Shown piece after piece: positions 1 through 12,723 of a stretch of 64,000 nt of DNA. This DNA comes from Polytrichum commune (taxonomy: Eukaryota > Streptophyta > Polytrichopsida > Polytrichales > Polytrichaceae), in NCBI GenBank assembly GCA_950295325.1, contig OX485808.1:2112501-2176500 (forward strand). Reading direction: 5' to 3'. Below the pieces are notes generated by a model, which had not been told where the DNA came from, ran no database searches, and was given only the letters and a program-made list of their open reading frames with translations. The translations under genes were made by a program, and so were the position numbers. Numbering within the stretch: the first letter of the stretch is position 1; each line of letters begins with the position of its first letter.

Positions 1-169
1 ACATGCCACATGGTCATGGGACATATACCATTTGAAATCAAATTTCCTTGTGAATCCATAAATTGTATGGAGTGACCTTCCGTGAAGCGTCCTACCAATG
101 AACAAGTGTCTTTGAAATTATCCCTCGACCACTATATGGCTTCATAGGCACTTAATAGTTAAGGGTTAA

Positions 170-459
170 TCCCTAAGCGTCTAACTATCTAAGCCTCGAC
201 ATGCACAAGAACATGTATTTGAGCTACAAACTACCATTTTAGGAAATTCTCAAAAATGCCCCATTTTGAATCAAGTTAGTCTTCAAATCATGTTTGTCTT
301 CAAATCACGTTTCAAATCGTTCAAATACATTGATGTTTTTGAACATTTGGATTCAAATACACACCTTCAGTGCCCTTGCATGCAAATACATTGGTGTATT
401 TGCATTAAACACCCTACATTAAACACCCCCTCCCCCCCCAGTGGGTCCTCTTTTAAGGC
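170..459 (+). mobile_element. Degenerate TTAA-flanked TIR element (family E, copy 1)
   Basis: The left end follows TTAA at 166-169 and reads TCCCTAAGCG. The next 60 bases, including an ATTTGAGCTACA word, resemble the left part of the element at 30193-30491 in a UGP3 intron. The right end is only roughly recognisable, with GGGTCCTC and TTTTAAGG near 445-458. No coding capacity is seen. It reads as an old non-autonomous DNA transposon. Confidence 0.4.
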
Positions 460-3400
460 AGTGAGAGATTATCTAATGTTTGACATCTAACACAAATATG
501 TGCATTAGGTTGCCCCACCCTAATATATCTAACATTCCACACTATTTAGAATGTTTATTATCACAATAACAAAAATCCATGATTTTTTTTTAATCGTGGT
601 TCCTACACGTAGGAAAAAATAAATTTACAAGTTTTTGTGATTTGATTTTAACCCAGATTAATTTGCATGGGTAGAAATACAACCTACTCGCAATGGCAAC
701 CTAATTGCACATATCAATGTAGAGATTTTTTGTCAAATACAATGACATGTCTTCACATGCAAGTTACTTAGTACGAGCTTCATCCTAACATCACAAACCA
801 TCTTCTTGTAACATGAATTGTCCACATAGTGACATGACATAAATGTCTCCAACATAGGTCCAAATTGCATTCATGTCCTCCAATATTCTACGATTTTGAG
901 GATCCCTCAATACAAAGCAACACTACACCGTTCATGGTATTTACTGTCACATGCATAATAGTGTCATTTACCCTATTTTGAGGTGTTTGCTAGGTTACAC
1001 TAATGACCAACAACTCCACCATTAGTGTCACCTCATGACACTTGGCAATCAAGTGCGCTCACTAATATCTTGGCATGAGTATGTTTAATAATATTATGAG
1101 GTGTATGCTTATGTTACACAATGGTCTACAAGGTGACTACAATTGGCGAGTTCCACAATGCACATGCCCATACTTCACCAAATGTCCTCTTGGGAAAGAA
1201 AATGTGTACTGCAAACACCTTTACTATGTGTTCATATTTCTTTGTAAAGTGGATTATAACAACGACAACTACATTCATGCCCCAATGTAAACATAAAACG
1301 AGGTCATGCAACTACTTGAGCTTGTTGGGTTATGAGTAGTGATGTTGGTCACATATTCATACACTAATGTTTTGAAATGTCAGTATATGACATTAGGTGT
1401 TTCTATCCTACCTCAACCGTGACAGTCACTTGTAATATGAAGTACTACAATAAAAATTCGCATAAGACCGACATGTTTTTTAGTATTCCATAATAATAAA
1501 TGCCCATCATTCGTGACTTTTGACAATCAAATAACCATTACATTAAACAGATTCACAAAATATAGGGAAAATTTCCTCTTGTGTGCCCTATACCCATGAA
1601 AATTTGTAAATTTTCTCCTCGTCGCCCACATGGACATTATTTGGCAGTCATGTGAATTTTGCAACAAAACAACCCAAATAAATGGACTCGGTATAAAATG
1701 AAGATGATCATGTCATAAGCAAAATACTCTTCTGATAATACATATCATATTAGTAAAAACAAATTACTGAATATAATTTAAACTCTTATATTTTTAGTGT
1801 TATATACTTTTATTTTCATTAAAACAATACATCCATGTTTAAGCGCACTCTACACTACATCCCGTGACCAAGGGTTTTAAATATATGATGTGGATTTCTC
1901 TTGGTCATGGACTCCGGACCCTAAACGATGGTTTTCTTCACCGACCTTGCTCACGTGTGTAAAACGGCCATAATCTATAGCAAAGGCCCCTTGATAAGAA
2001 CGAGGGTCAAGTCAAGTTTGCCTCATGCCATTGACACTCATTGAGGCAAGCTATAAAGCTCTTTAAAATCATCTAGTGAAATGATTTGGTGTCATAATGT
2101 GGCGCCCATTATACTAGGCAATAGATTGATGGGGTGATTGGCGAGCCCGCGCTTTCGACCTTATGGTAAAAGGTAAATGATTGGATTTTGCAGCCTTCAA
2201 AAAACCCTCTCAAATGTACCCATCTCATAATTACACATCTATCATGAAGAATCTACGGGCTTCCCCAACAAACCACATCCCACCAACCATGAAAAAGAAA
2301 GTGAATATTCTAATCATCCTTAAGGCACACATTATAACTACACTATTTATCTCGTTTAATAAGGGCAGGCTACTAGTGCACGTGGAGAATTAGTGAAGGT
2401 GATACTACATTTTTTTTTATACGTTATGAGATTAGTGCCGCCAAAAGATTTAGGAAACACTCTTCATCTCAACACTATTCGTTGAAAATACTATTCATGT
2501 CAGCATTATTCATTAAAAGTGCCGACACAATTTACAGCATTTGTACTATTCATATTGGCGTCAGTCTCTTCCCATATGGGTAAGACGGTGGAGGTCCCTA
2601 TAGAAACAAAATTCAACCATAGAGTGGAGTAATGTTATGCTAACAAGCATGTGTTTGCATTTAATTTTTTCTATTACTCTACAAGTACTTTAGAGTACGT
2701 GGTAATTTTCTTCAAATATATGGAAAATGAGCATGTATTCTTGAATTTAGTTACACTTGGTAAAAAAATTAGCCCTTACTAATTTTGGGATTTCGCAATA
2801 TAGTGCATGTTTATGGAAATAGTACCACACGCACCAAATGGGATAAACAATGTAGTGCTTGAGGGCCCATGACCCATGATATACAAATTACATGATTGGT
2901 TGAGAAGCCAAGTCAATCCAACTTCACTCTACAACAGAGGCTTGAAGGCTGGAGGAACCCAAGAATTTTGGATTAATGAAAAATCTACATGGTGTCCTAC
3001 ATGCAAGTGGCAGAATATTTCATGATCTACCAAATATTGCGTTAGGCCCATCAAAAAAAGGCGGGTCTAACGCAAACTAAAGTCTGTGGCAACCAATCAA
3101 ATTGTCATTGGCCCCTTTAAATATTATATTACCATGGTGGAAACCTAAACCCAAACATCTGTTGCAATCCCTCAACATAAAGTCAAACCACCTATTCCCG
3201 ATCATGACCCCATTGGGAATCTAATATAGGATGCCATAATTTTGATAAGGTTGGGACTGATTTTGGTCATTTCTTTTCATAAGTGGTAAAAATAAGGCTC
3301 CACGTTTCATGGTTTCATAGGGTTAAATTCCATGTAGGTTGCTCGCCCACCATATTCTAGTGGACAAAGCGGCCTACATGGAAACTAGCCCTAACTCTCC

Positions 3401-3690
3401 AACTTCGGTTATGGTATCATCAGGGTATTGATAGTGTCATGACACTATGCCCTCAGTTTTGAGTGCTAAAGTGAGGAGGAATTCATCTCAAAATGAGCGG
3501 TTATGGCATACTCTAGACATTGGTGATGTGTTTATGCCACCTTTTGGCTTCAAAAATTCATAGTAATTCCAATTTAAGTATTAAAATTACCAAAAAAAAT
3601 TGCAATCCTCCCGACTTCTATCTTCCTACACAAGAAAATTTTCCACCGCATTATACCCCTTCAAATTTGGCGTAGAATCTCTTAAGTGAT
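460..3690. other. Intergenic, no gene seen
   Basis: AT-rich sequence with stops in all frames; the longest open stretches are about 70 codons and look like chance. Scattered words such as TTAGTGTCAC near 960-1045 and 1360-1400 resemble the CACTA-like family described at 13637 and 19100, but no complete element can be delimited. Confidence 0.6.
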
Positions 3691-3697
3691 CGGGTAT

Positions 3698-3855
3698 GGG
3701 CCACTCTACTCTAATACACTTTCACTTTACCCTAAGCTTGAGCGCCCATCGATTGAAAATTGGAATTCTACTTCCCACGTTACAGCCTTTGGATGATTTT
3801 CAAGGGCCCTCAAAAAATCACGATCACGGCTCTTGGTTTGTGTGTAAAGTAACCC
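3698..3855 (+). mobile_element. Short degenerate copy of the GGGCCACTTCACAC TIR family
   Basis: It starts GGGCCACTCTACTC and ends in TTTGTGTGTAAAGTAACCC, a degenerate inverse of the start. The right part, with ATCACGGCTCTTGG, matches the right end of the copy at 8694-9192. It is much shorter than the roughly 500-bp copies, so it is an internally deleted or decayed relative. Confidence 0.5.
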
Positions 3856-3861
3856 TAACAC

Positions 3862-4109
3862 TAGAAGAAAACATGTCCATTACAACCATCCATTGCAAAG
3901 TGTCCATTGCAACTCATGATGAAAAAAATCATAAAGAAATCATATTGGTTGTCAATCGAAGGGTTTCGGCTGCAATTTCTAGACAATTGGTAACCAAAAA
4001 ACCCTCTGGTTGACAACCAAAATGATTTATTTACACCAATTTATTTTCTTGCCATAAGTCGCAATGGCCAAGTCGCAATGGATGGTTGCAATGGATACGT
4101 TTTCTTCTA
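3862..4109. mobile_element. Foldback (hairpin) element
   Basis: The left arm starts TAGAAGAAAACATGTCCATT and the right arm ends with its near inverse complement. Inner parts also pair: a GGTTGTCAATCGAAGGGTTT word on the left matches a complementary stretch near 4000-4020. The whole 248 bp is therefore almost one palindrome with a loop of about 30 bases near 3970-4000. It resembles a foldback MITE and could produce a hairpin RNA if transcribed. It abuts the previous element. Confidence 0.7.
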
Positions 4110-4585
4110 AGTTAGTGAAACCATGCACCTCCTCACTACTTGGCATGTGAAGTGCAGCATTTTAAACACCTACATTGCAATAACTACAGCGGACCCATTT
4201 GACGTTGTTGACTTAAATACAATAGAATAGGAGTATAATCTAGTTATAATATCAGTTATAATACCAAGTTATGATATAAAGTAATATTGTTCCGCCGCAG
4301 GTCATGCTAATTAATTGATAAGTTGCTAGTTGAAGAACTTTATTGTGGACGTATTTTGTTAACCGAAAGTTGGTTCTTAATGTCAATGGGAGTTAATGGG
4401 TATGGGGCATGTAAGTTGAAATCGACCCCTGACAAGTATTGATATTGATGGAAACATATTAAATCGAGCTGCCAGTTTCCGCACAGGCAACTTGCCCCAA
4501 CATGACAAAATACTAGAGGCACGGACTCCTATGATTTTGGACTTCCAAGCCTAAACAAAAGTGATAGTCATTGGTTATTTAGAAC

Positions 4586-5020
4586 TAAGGTACCATAACC
4601 AGTGAAAATAAGGTGATTCGCATTGAAGATATGGTCGTACAATCATGAGATCATTTTCCAAGATAGATGAGAAGGATGCATGAAGAATGCATGAAGAATG
4701 CAAGTTATTTCATTTTGTTTTTGTTCTTGTACAAAAATTTCTACAATTTTTCAAAGTGGAAAGTTGTCAAACCCCCTACTTGTTCATTAGATTCTCCCTA
4801 CACCGAACACAATAATCTGCATTTCCATACAAAACATCACCTTATTTGGTTACCTCATGAATACATTAAAACTTGACTCCCATTGGCTACACTAAGTGTA
4901 CATGTATTATTGAAGTTGCCGCCTCGCCATGATCGGTTTCAGAACTGGCACTTCACCATCATGATGGCGGTCTAGTGCAGGGGTAGAGGGTGGTTGACCG
5001 GTTTGGGTATTTCTAACTTA
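4586..5020 (+). mobile_element. Degenerate family B element (TAAGGTA ends)
   Basis: The left end reads TAAGGTACCATAACC and the right end TTTGGGTATTTCTAACTTA. The interior shares long stretches with the better copy at 9870-10330, including GTGAAAATAAG, GAATGCAAGTT and GTCAAACCCCCTAC. No coding sequence is visible. Confidence 0.6.
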
Positions 5021-5393
5021 CTATAAAGTTGCAAAGTTTCTTCTCCCCGCAAAGCATTTTCTTCAAGTTGGCTTTGTTCCGACTCTTCATTATAATTAAA
5101 CAATCTCCTTGGCAACGTTTTGTGGGACCATGTATCACATAAGCATAATTATCCTTTATTTCTAGGATTCCCTGTTTATGGGAAGAACTCAAGTTGTGTG
5201 GTGTAAACTTTTCAACAAGCAACTATAAAAATACCGGATTTTCTTAATCGCAACCTTCTCCTTTGGAAAGAAGTTGCATGTAGTTGCTTAATAATGCTAT
5301 GTCCAAGGAGACCTAATAACACATGTATTCATCTTTTTGACTTTTCCAAAGGGTGAAGTTTATAGTTTTAAGTCTTGTTGGACTAATCTCATC

Positions 5394-5665
5394 TAAGGTA
5401 CGTGGGCCTAATTCAACTACTTTTCTTAATTGGACATCTACATTTAAGTGGTGGATGGTTAGGCGGATATCTAAGAACGGATACTAAAAAACATGAGTTC
5501 AAAAGAGGTTGGACTACATGCTCAAAATTTGTTTACAATTATGGGCTCAATAATCAATATAACTCCTTCTACTTCTTCTTTTGGGGGAAAGAGAGTTGTT
5601 TGACCTTCTTATAGCATATTGTCAATGGATTCTCAATAAGTCATAACAATCCAAAACCAACTCCA
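5394..5665 (+). repeat. Dispersed family A copy (left end and middle)
   Basis: The left end reads CTAAGGTACGTGGGCC, matching the inverse of the right end of other copies (GACCCAYCTACCTTAA). Shared words follow: TTAATTGGACATCTA, TAAGTGGTGGATGGTTAGG and GGTTGGACTACATGCTCAAA. The position that holds a poly-G run in other copies has a short GGGGG here, at 5583. About ten copies lie in the window on both strands. Confidence 0.65.
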
Positions 5666-5681
5666 AATTTTATTACTTAAA

Positions 5682-6052
5682 AATTGATCATGTCCTCGGG
5701 GGGGGGGGGGGGGCAGTGTGTTAAAAAGTTAAGGATATAGGTGCGAACAACCACTATTTTATAGGGGGGTATTACTTTCAATTTTTTTTTCACATGCTAT
5801 CATTATGTAATTTTCTACTTTGGGTTAATAGAAAAATGGCTTTCATTACTTATAATTCCAAATTACTTATTATTCCATACCCTATAGTACTTTAAAGATG
5901 TCCAATGCCATTTTTGATACCCTATATTACTCTTAAGTTCATTTATAATTTTTTGCCCCCATGTTTTTAAAATACCCTATCATTTGTTCGTACGTATATT
6001 GCTACTCCAACCAATGACTACCCCCCCCCCCCCCCCGAGATCATGGTCATGA
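5682..6052. repeat. Segment bounded by inverted G16/C16 homopolymer runs
   Basis: A run of about 16 G (5698-5713) and a run of about 16 C (6021-6036) lie about 310 bp apart in inverted orientation. The outer flanks are related: ATCATGTCCTC before the G run, and GAGATCATGGTCAT after the C run. This looks like an element whose TIRs contain homopolymers. The interior is AT-rich and non-coding. Confidence 0.5.
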
Positions 6053-8179
6053 TGTGAATTTGCCTACACCAAAGGCTTGAGTGGTCAATGTATTGTGTAT
6101 CGGATTCCGTTTCATAACACCTACCATTGGAATTTAGGGGTGCAATAAAAATTGTCCCTCCTAGGGTTGTTGTTGATACATTTGAATTGGGTCCCATTAT
6201 ACTTAATACCAAGGGTCTCATAACCTAACTTAGGGGTTTATTATGGTTAGTATATAAACACTTGGGCTATACAATATTTAGAGAGGCTAATTTTTGGCAT
6301 CATACTTTTTTTATTATAAATTATACAAATAGTGGACGGAATACTATAGCATTGCAAAATCAACTATGTGAGCAACAAACATTCCATACCATCCATCTTG
6401 TCATTCAATTGGTTTCAATTAGTATTACCAATCCTAAACCATTCAAATTACCATTCAAAACACAACCAATAGCATTTGGTTACCAATAAATATGGAGGTA
6501 ATAAAATATACAAGCTAACAAAGACAAGTTAGAAACACGGATAGAACAAAACAAGAATTATAATTAGTTGTGACAAGACATAGAATTTTGCAAAACTACC
6601 TATCCAAAAAAAGAATTACATTCAAATACAAGAAAGCTAAATACAAAAACCATAATCACCTTATTGATCCTACTACACACTTTTAAGAGGATCCAATATC
6701 TATAACCTTATTTTACTATTCTACTGATTACTAAAATGGAGGAATTATTCACCACCCCATTTTACATATAATCATGTGGGGGACATATTTCCAATTCTAT
6801 GTTGGATCTAACGAAAATATAATTTTTACCCTCAACGAATTAAATTGATCCTATTTTTTTATCTCACGTGGTTTCTAAAATTCCAATAGTCACCTCCCTG
6901 AGAGTAGTAGTAGTAGTAGTAGCGTGGGTGGAAATTTAGCATGGAAATTATTAAAGTGGGCCACACTAATTTCCTAGTAAAGGTAGAATTAACATGGGTC
7001 CAAAGACCTCGAGGCTTCCCCAAGTCTTCATGAAAACTTCCGACCAACACATTGAATATTAGTTATAAAACAAAAGCATCACAAAAAAAAATACATTCAC
7101 CCACATTAATTTTCTAGAAAAAAATGATTATTGAGGCCCACACTAATTTTCTTCTAGAAATTTAGCATGGGTTGAGAAACATTGTGGCCCACCATAACTC
7201 TCATTATGAGATTAGTGTGGGACTTACAAGATTACTATGGCCCACAATAATAGGACTAATTAGTGTACTAAGTGTGGTGTTCAAAAAAACATTCCAAAAA
7301 AATGTAAGAAAAAAAGAATCCACTTTATGACATAAGTGAAGTATTCCTTGGTCACATGGCTCAAGAGCAAACTTGCAAATGTGCAAGTGCAAAGTAGAAG
7401 TCATGTCAAAGAAGGTTGTTTTCTTATTGCACATGTGCACACAACCACATTCCAGTTCTCAAGGATCTAAATGTTGGGGGGAACTAACCCACTTGGGAGT
7501 CATATTCCCTACCTACATGCTAGTTCAAGTATGGTGCTAACATTCTTGTTTTCTTTAACCTAATTTGGAATATCGTGGTAATACGATAGTAGTTGAAATG
7601 GAAATACCTAAGTACGGTATGTTGGAATAGGCTACTGCCTTGAGATTTCAAGAAGTAGTGATTGGAAGGACCATAGTTTGATTGAAAGAGGTGTGTAAAT
7701 CGAAATCCACATGTTTCCCACTAAAATATATACAAGCTAGCAGTTCTAGAGAGTCTCTCTCTCGCTCGCTCGCTCTCTCGCTCTCTCGGTGAGCTTCTTT
7801 TTTAGAAACTTTGATAACAATCTTGCTTCGGAATAGCAATCCGACTTCCTCATTCTAAGTTGTGTTATTCATAAATTGTAAGACCATTGACTAAATTGTT
7901 GAAGGAATTGGGAGGCATCCAATGTGTTTGTATGGGATTGCCGTGGTCGTAATTTCACTTAGAATCTCATATGTAGGTGTGGTTCGATTTGTTAGCTAGA
8001 GAAGGAACTATCCTTTGGTGATACCATAATGTCATTGTTATCTTATCTCAAAGAGTGTAAGTGTGATTCATTGCAGTCAATCTATCGCCTGATGTTTGGT
8101 TAGTAATTGGAGTGCATTTAGGGTAATTATACTGAGCTGCATTCAGAAACTTGAAGTCGATCAATGTAGTGGATTAGAC
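6053..8179. other. Intergenic, no gene seen
   Basis: AT-rich. It holds an AGT trinucleotide run at about 6903-6923, several scattered GTGGGCCCACACTAATTTTC-type words between 6950 and 7260 that recur near 23.9-24.2 kb, and a CT/CGCT simple repeat at about 7750-7790. No open frame looks coding. Confidence 0.6.
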
Positions 8180-8182
8180 TTA

Positions 8183-8690
8183 TGCCCCCTTCCCACCTGA
8201 CTTTAGTTAAAACTAAAAGTTGGTTCTAACAAATCGGCCTTCACACCATTGACATTATCTAGTGCCGAGCCTAGTTGGCAAATGATGTGGCATGGCTTAA
8301 AAGTGCAGGTTTTAAGCCTCAAGCACCAACCCTCCCATCGGTACCTAAACATGGGGCAAGAATACAGGAGCTTTAAAAGTGTCGCATGCCTCCCTTGTGA
8401 TTGGCTGTTTTTTAGTCTGAGCTATGAGGGCACAAGGAGCTCCATTAACAAAAACTGATGGTAAGATAGATGAGTAGTAAGGCGTTTGGGGATGGGACAA
8501 AAACTACCCAACATGTCATTGCTTGGTAGATAAAACAAATGAACATGTGTGAAAGCTACTTAACTAAAACCTACTTGAAAATCTCTGGGGCAAGTTCTTG
8601 TAGGTGCATTGGGATAGTTGGATGCCTCCGCTATAACCGGTTTTTAGGAAATACTTTAGGTCTTAGCTAAAGTCAAGTGGGAAGGGGGCA
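8183..8690. mobile_element. TIR element with TTA target-site duplication
   Basis: It begins TGCCCCCTTCCCACCTGACT and ends with the near-perfect inverse, about 26 of 30 terminal bases matching by eye. TTA lies directly outside both ends, at 8180-8182 and 8691-8693. Three-base TTA/TAA duplications are typical of PIF/Harbinger elements. There is no transposase, so it is a 508-bp non-autonomous element. Confidence 0.75.
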
Positions 8691-8693
8691 TTA

Positions 8694-9192
8694 GGAGCAC
8701 TTCACACACGAGACTGAGAGCCCGTGACCATTACACTTCAAGCACTCTCATTTGTGGAAAAGGCGGAGCGGGTCCAAGTTCGCTTCACACTACGCTTGAG
8801 GGACCAACGGAGTATGTGATTGCAAGATGGATGTAAAGTCTACATGGATTCCTACGTGGCATCAAATGGATCATGTTTCATGGTCACTTGGACTATTTTC
8901 AAAAACCACCTCTTGGAGGTAGACCTAACACAAAACCGGGAGACCATGGCACTCCGAATGCTCACAACAATTGGTTTACTTTATTTTATCACGTGCGAGG
9001 ACCTACATGAGTAGAAAATCATTGAAATAGCATTTGGTTGAGGGCCCAGTCACATATGACTTCACATTACACTTGAGGATCCGTGACCACACTACATGAT
9101 GTTGGAGGTGTGTTGGGACGGCCTTTGGACACTTACTTTTGGGCGCTCACAATTTCATGGTCACGGCTCTTGGCTCGTGTGTGAAGTGGCCC
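8694..9192 (+). mobile_element. TIR element, GGGCCACTTCACACACGAG family
   Basis: The left end is a variant, GGAGCACTTCACACACGAG; the right end is CTCGTGTGTGAAGTGGCCC. A second full copy lies inverted at 38902-39398 and shares most of its length. The left flank TTA is also the right duplication of the previous element, and the right flank is TTC, so insertion into that TTA is likely. No coding capacity. Confidence 0.75.
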
Positions 9193-9869
9193 TTCGCTAG
9201 GACGGTGGAGCGAAGCAATTCCGCTTAAATAGAATGAGGGGATTATGATATTGACAATTAAGTTCAGTACCTTCCGGAGAAGCTTTGACTGTCTACCTTA
9301 GTTTAACTAAGTGCAGTCTATTGCCTTCCTCTCAAAGGATCTTGGTGTTAAACTTGATTCAATAAAATAAAATAAAAATAAAAAGTAACGCCCGTATATG
9401 GGTACCGGCGTGAATGTGAGCCCGTTAGCCTAATATTGATCATTGACTAACCTTGAATCATGTGAGAATGTTACCTTGTTTAGCATATCCAATGGAGGCT
9501 CAATAAGACCATGGTGTGTCCATGCATGCGAGTCTTTGGCCTCGGCGGCTTGCATAATTCAGAGCATTGTTTAAATATCTCTAACTTATAAGGTTGAGAG
9601 AGTAAAAGTGAAATCAATCAAGAGAATGTTGTGGTGAAACGTTGCGAGGGAACATTGTGAGTGATGGATAGAGAAGCAGCTCTATTATATTGATGATGGT
9701 TGAAGTTGGATGTGAGGTTCTTGTAGCAGGATAGATCATGCATAATTCAGCACGAGCAATTAATTGCCCCTGCAGATAGTTGTGGGTTGTTGTTGTAATA
9801 AAGGGAGAGTTTCCTCTGATTCTTCAGTGGGAGATATTAATCAACCACCAGTGGTGATTGATGAGACTA
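9193..9869. other. Intergenic, no gene seen
   Basis: No coding frame and no delimited repeat. A short A/TAAAA-rich stretch lies at about 9360-9385. Confidence 0.5.
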
Positions 9870-10330
9870 TAAGGTAGAAATACCTAAAGCGGTGAAAATA
9901 AGCTGATTCGGCTAGAACTAGTGGCTTGAAAATTTTTTGTTATATTTTTCAGAGATGGAGAAGAGGAAATGATGAGGAATGCAAGTTGTTTCGTGATTTT
10001 ATTTCTTGTAAATAATTAGTTACATTTTTTCAAAGAGGCAAGTATGTCAAACCCCCTACCTGTATAATAGAGTCTCCTTAATCTAAACATCAAAATATTC
10101 TACTCTACATACAAAGACACACAAAACGGTTAACTTAATGGCATCCAGAAGTGATCGCAAGTGGTGTGAAACAACACCTATCTGGCCAATCATTGCATCC
10201 CATCTAGCAATGCATCTTTTTCGGGCCATCACTTTTCCAATTAGTCATTTTGGGTGTGCACAAGAATCCTTATACCCCTAGTCTAGTGCACCACTAGTGA
10301 TCATTCACCGCTTTAGGTATTTCTACCTTA
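9870..10330. mobile_element. Family B element with 25-bp perfect TIRs
   Basis: The left end starts TAAGGTAGAAATACC and continues to GCGGTG. The right end at 10306-10330 is its exact inverse complement. The element is 461 bp and non-coding. The related older copy is at 4586-5020. Flanking bases do not give an obvious direct duplication. Confidence 0.75.
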
Positions 10331-11639
10331 GTCTGAGTGTTGCAATTGTTTAATCCCTTTGGCATGCTTGAGGAGACGAAAAACTCCCTCAACTGACTAT
10401 TGACCTCAACAATAAAGATGGATACGTATTACTATTGCCTAACATGTTAATTAAAATGAAAATTAATCAAAGAAGATTGAAAGCCTAGTAGGGTGACTAC
10501 ATTGCATTTCCAAGTTACTTTGAAGAGGATTAATTAATACGAGACTCTTGACAATGTCAAAGTGCCCTTGGCTTTGGTAAAGAGACAAAAAATGGGACAC
10601 TTTATGCAAGACTATTAACAATGCTTGTGCCTATGCTTGCGCACCACACAAGGTCTAATTAAAATGAACTCATTACCAGACTATTGCCATGGTAAATGGT
10701 GTGAGATTGAGAGACTTCCAACCTTTTTTTTTTATACTGGAATGAGTGTGGGAATTTTCAATCAACATCCTCAATAACATGGATTAAACATGAAATAGCC
10801 CTCATAAAACTAATATGAGACACCTAGATTGTACAAAATTCATATTTTATGCCTTTCCTAAGTGTTTCCATGGGTGTGTTTGTAACCAAAGTGTAAACTA
10901 CATCAAGTTTCACCCACAAATGATGCTTCGTGGTGAGAGAAACCATTGCATACCATTGTCCCTCTCCATCATCCAACAAAAATGCATGAATTAATATGTA
11001 GCTTGAAAGATACTACTCAAATTGGTGTGACATTGGAATTAACATTCAAGACCCCAAATTAGTCTAGAGGGGCCCATTTGAAGTGAATTGACTACAACCT
11101 ATCGTGGACATGTTTTGATATGGATGGATAAGAAGTATGATTGTTTGCAACAATTCCCTCTCACTCGCGCAACTTCCCGTGGTTCACAAGGTTAAATGAA
11201 CTAACAACCATTGGGAGATTTCACATGATTCATAAGGTAGAAGTGGCCAATCTCGTCCATGATCCCAATTCCAACATATGTTCTTCCCCCAAAGCGGGCA
11301 AGTACATACTTGAACATAAACACTAATTGTTTAATTCTAAAGACAAAAAATGCAACTCATTGGTTAAAGAAGCAAAATGTCAACAAAAAAAAATTGTCCA
11401 TTTTGGGAGGCCTATGTGACTTGAATGCATGTGATCTCGAATACCATTGTGCTCATAATATGATTGCTGATCCAAATAAAACATTGATTTTTTTTATGGG
11501 TTGGGTAAGGGACCACTATGCTCAAAGTGTCCATGCTAGGTGATCCTACCTTAGTGCAACCATTTTATGAACCACCATCTCGCTTAGGAATCACCCATGG
11601 ATAGTGGGCCAATGGATAGACCAAGTAATTTCCTAGTTT
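10331..11639. other. Intergenic, no gene seen
   Basis: AT-rich with no convincing gene. Short open frames at 11141-11326 and 11259-11543 overlap, are compositionally ordinary and match nothing I recognise. Confidence 0.55.
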
Positions 11640-11885
11640 TGGCTCAACCAATGAACACTTATTCATTAGCAGAGTGAAGATTACCATGTTCATTAATTAG
11701 TCACATAGATCCTCCAATTATGTTGCCTATTGAATCTAGAATGAAGATCATATTTTGAACACTTCATGCAATCTATTTTCAACACATGTGTTTTTGGTAT
11801 TTGTTCTTAGAGCCTCACCAACCCACATACCACTCAAAGATAAGTGTCCGATGAAGATAAGTAAAGGAATTAGGTACGTCCACCT
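11640..11885 (-). repeat. Dispersed family A copy
   Basis: Inverse orientation. It shares ATTGAATCTAGAAT, ACACATGTGTTTTTGG, TTTGTTCTTAGAGCCTCACC and ACATACCACTCAAAGATAAG with the other copies, and ends near GGTACGTCCACCTTGTTA, a variant of the family end. Confidence 0.6.
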
Positions 11886-11989
11886 TGTTATGGAGCGCCA
11901 ATTGGAAGTCCTTAGTGACCCTCTACATGGCAGCAACAAAGTAAGGTTCGGTAGGCATCCAAAGACTACATTAAATATCAAATTTTGTA

Positions 11990-12240
11990 TCACCGATTCT
12001 ATTTACCTTGCTCAGTACTAATTGTAAACCGTTTGTGTAGTGTCACCAACACTAGATGTAAATCTACATTATTTGTCATTCCTTGTAGAAAATTCGAATG
12101 GAATCACATTAGCAATTAGTGGTCATGACACTTTGAGACCTCTAGGCATCTAGTTTAGGCTCTTTGCAATTAGTGTACGTGACACTACATACCATAAATG
12201 GTGTAACATACTCCACCTTGTATGATAAGTCAAAAGTTCC
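11990..12240. repeat. CACTA-like family C fragment
   Basis: The stretch CTTGCTCAGTACTAATTG, followed by GTAGTGTCACCAACACTAGA and TTTGTCATTCCTTGTA, closely matches 13675-13765 upstream of the ALDH3 gene. The right part, with repeated TTAGTG and GACACT words, is looser. Confidence 0.55.
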
Positions 12241-12723
12241 ACCCACACTACCGTTGTATATATTGTGGCTACATTAATTATGGTATTTAGCATGGATTAG
12301 TATAATTATCCATTTGCAATCCAAGGATTGGTTCTTGGCCTAGGGGATCAAAACTTGATCTTGACATGCGTTTAACATTAGGGAGCTTGGTTTCAAAATT
12401 CGTCCTCTTTTATTGGGGTATAAATGTCCATTTTCAACTCCGATCCAAGATGATGGTTTGTAAGGCTCAGGGTGAGTTTCCATCTAGGCCCTCGCCCGCT
12501 AGATTCTAGGTAATAGTGGGTTGGATGTGTTTGCATGTAGATAATCACAAGCCGCCAACCAACCACATTATGGTGGGCTACTAAAATGTGGAGGACCTTG
12601 GACACGGGCCATTAGACTTCCATGCTCCCATTAACCTACAAGAGCCGATCACCAAAGGAATGAAGACCAGTTTTAGGAGGAGGAGAGGCTTCATGGTGGA
12701 CCTAGCTTTGCGAAGATGAGAGT
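12241..12723. other. Intergenic, no gene seen
   Basis: Non-coding. The words CCCGCTAGATTCTAGG and GTGGGCTAC recur loosely near 3340-3370 and 13000-13040, suggesting another old repeat that I could not delimit. Confidence 0.4.
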
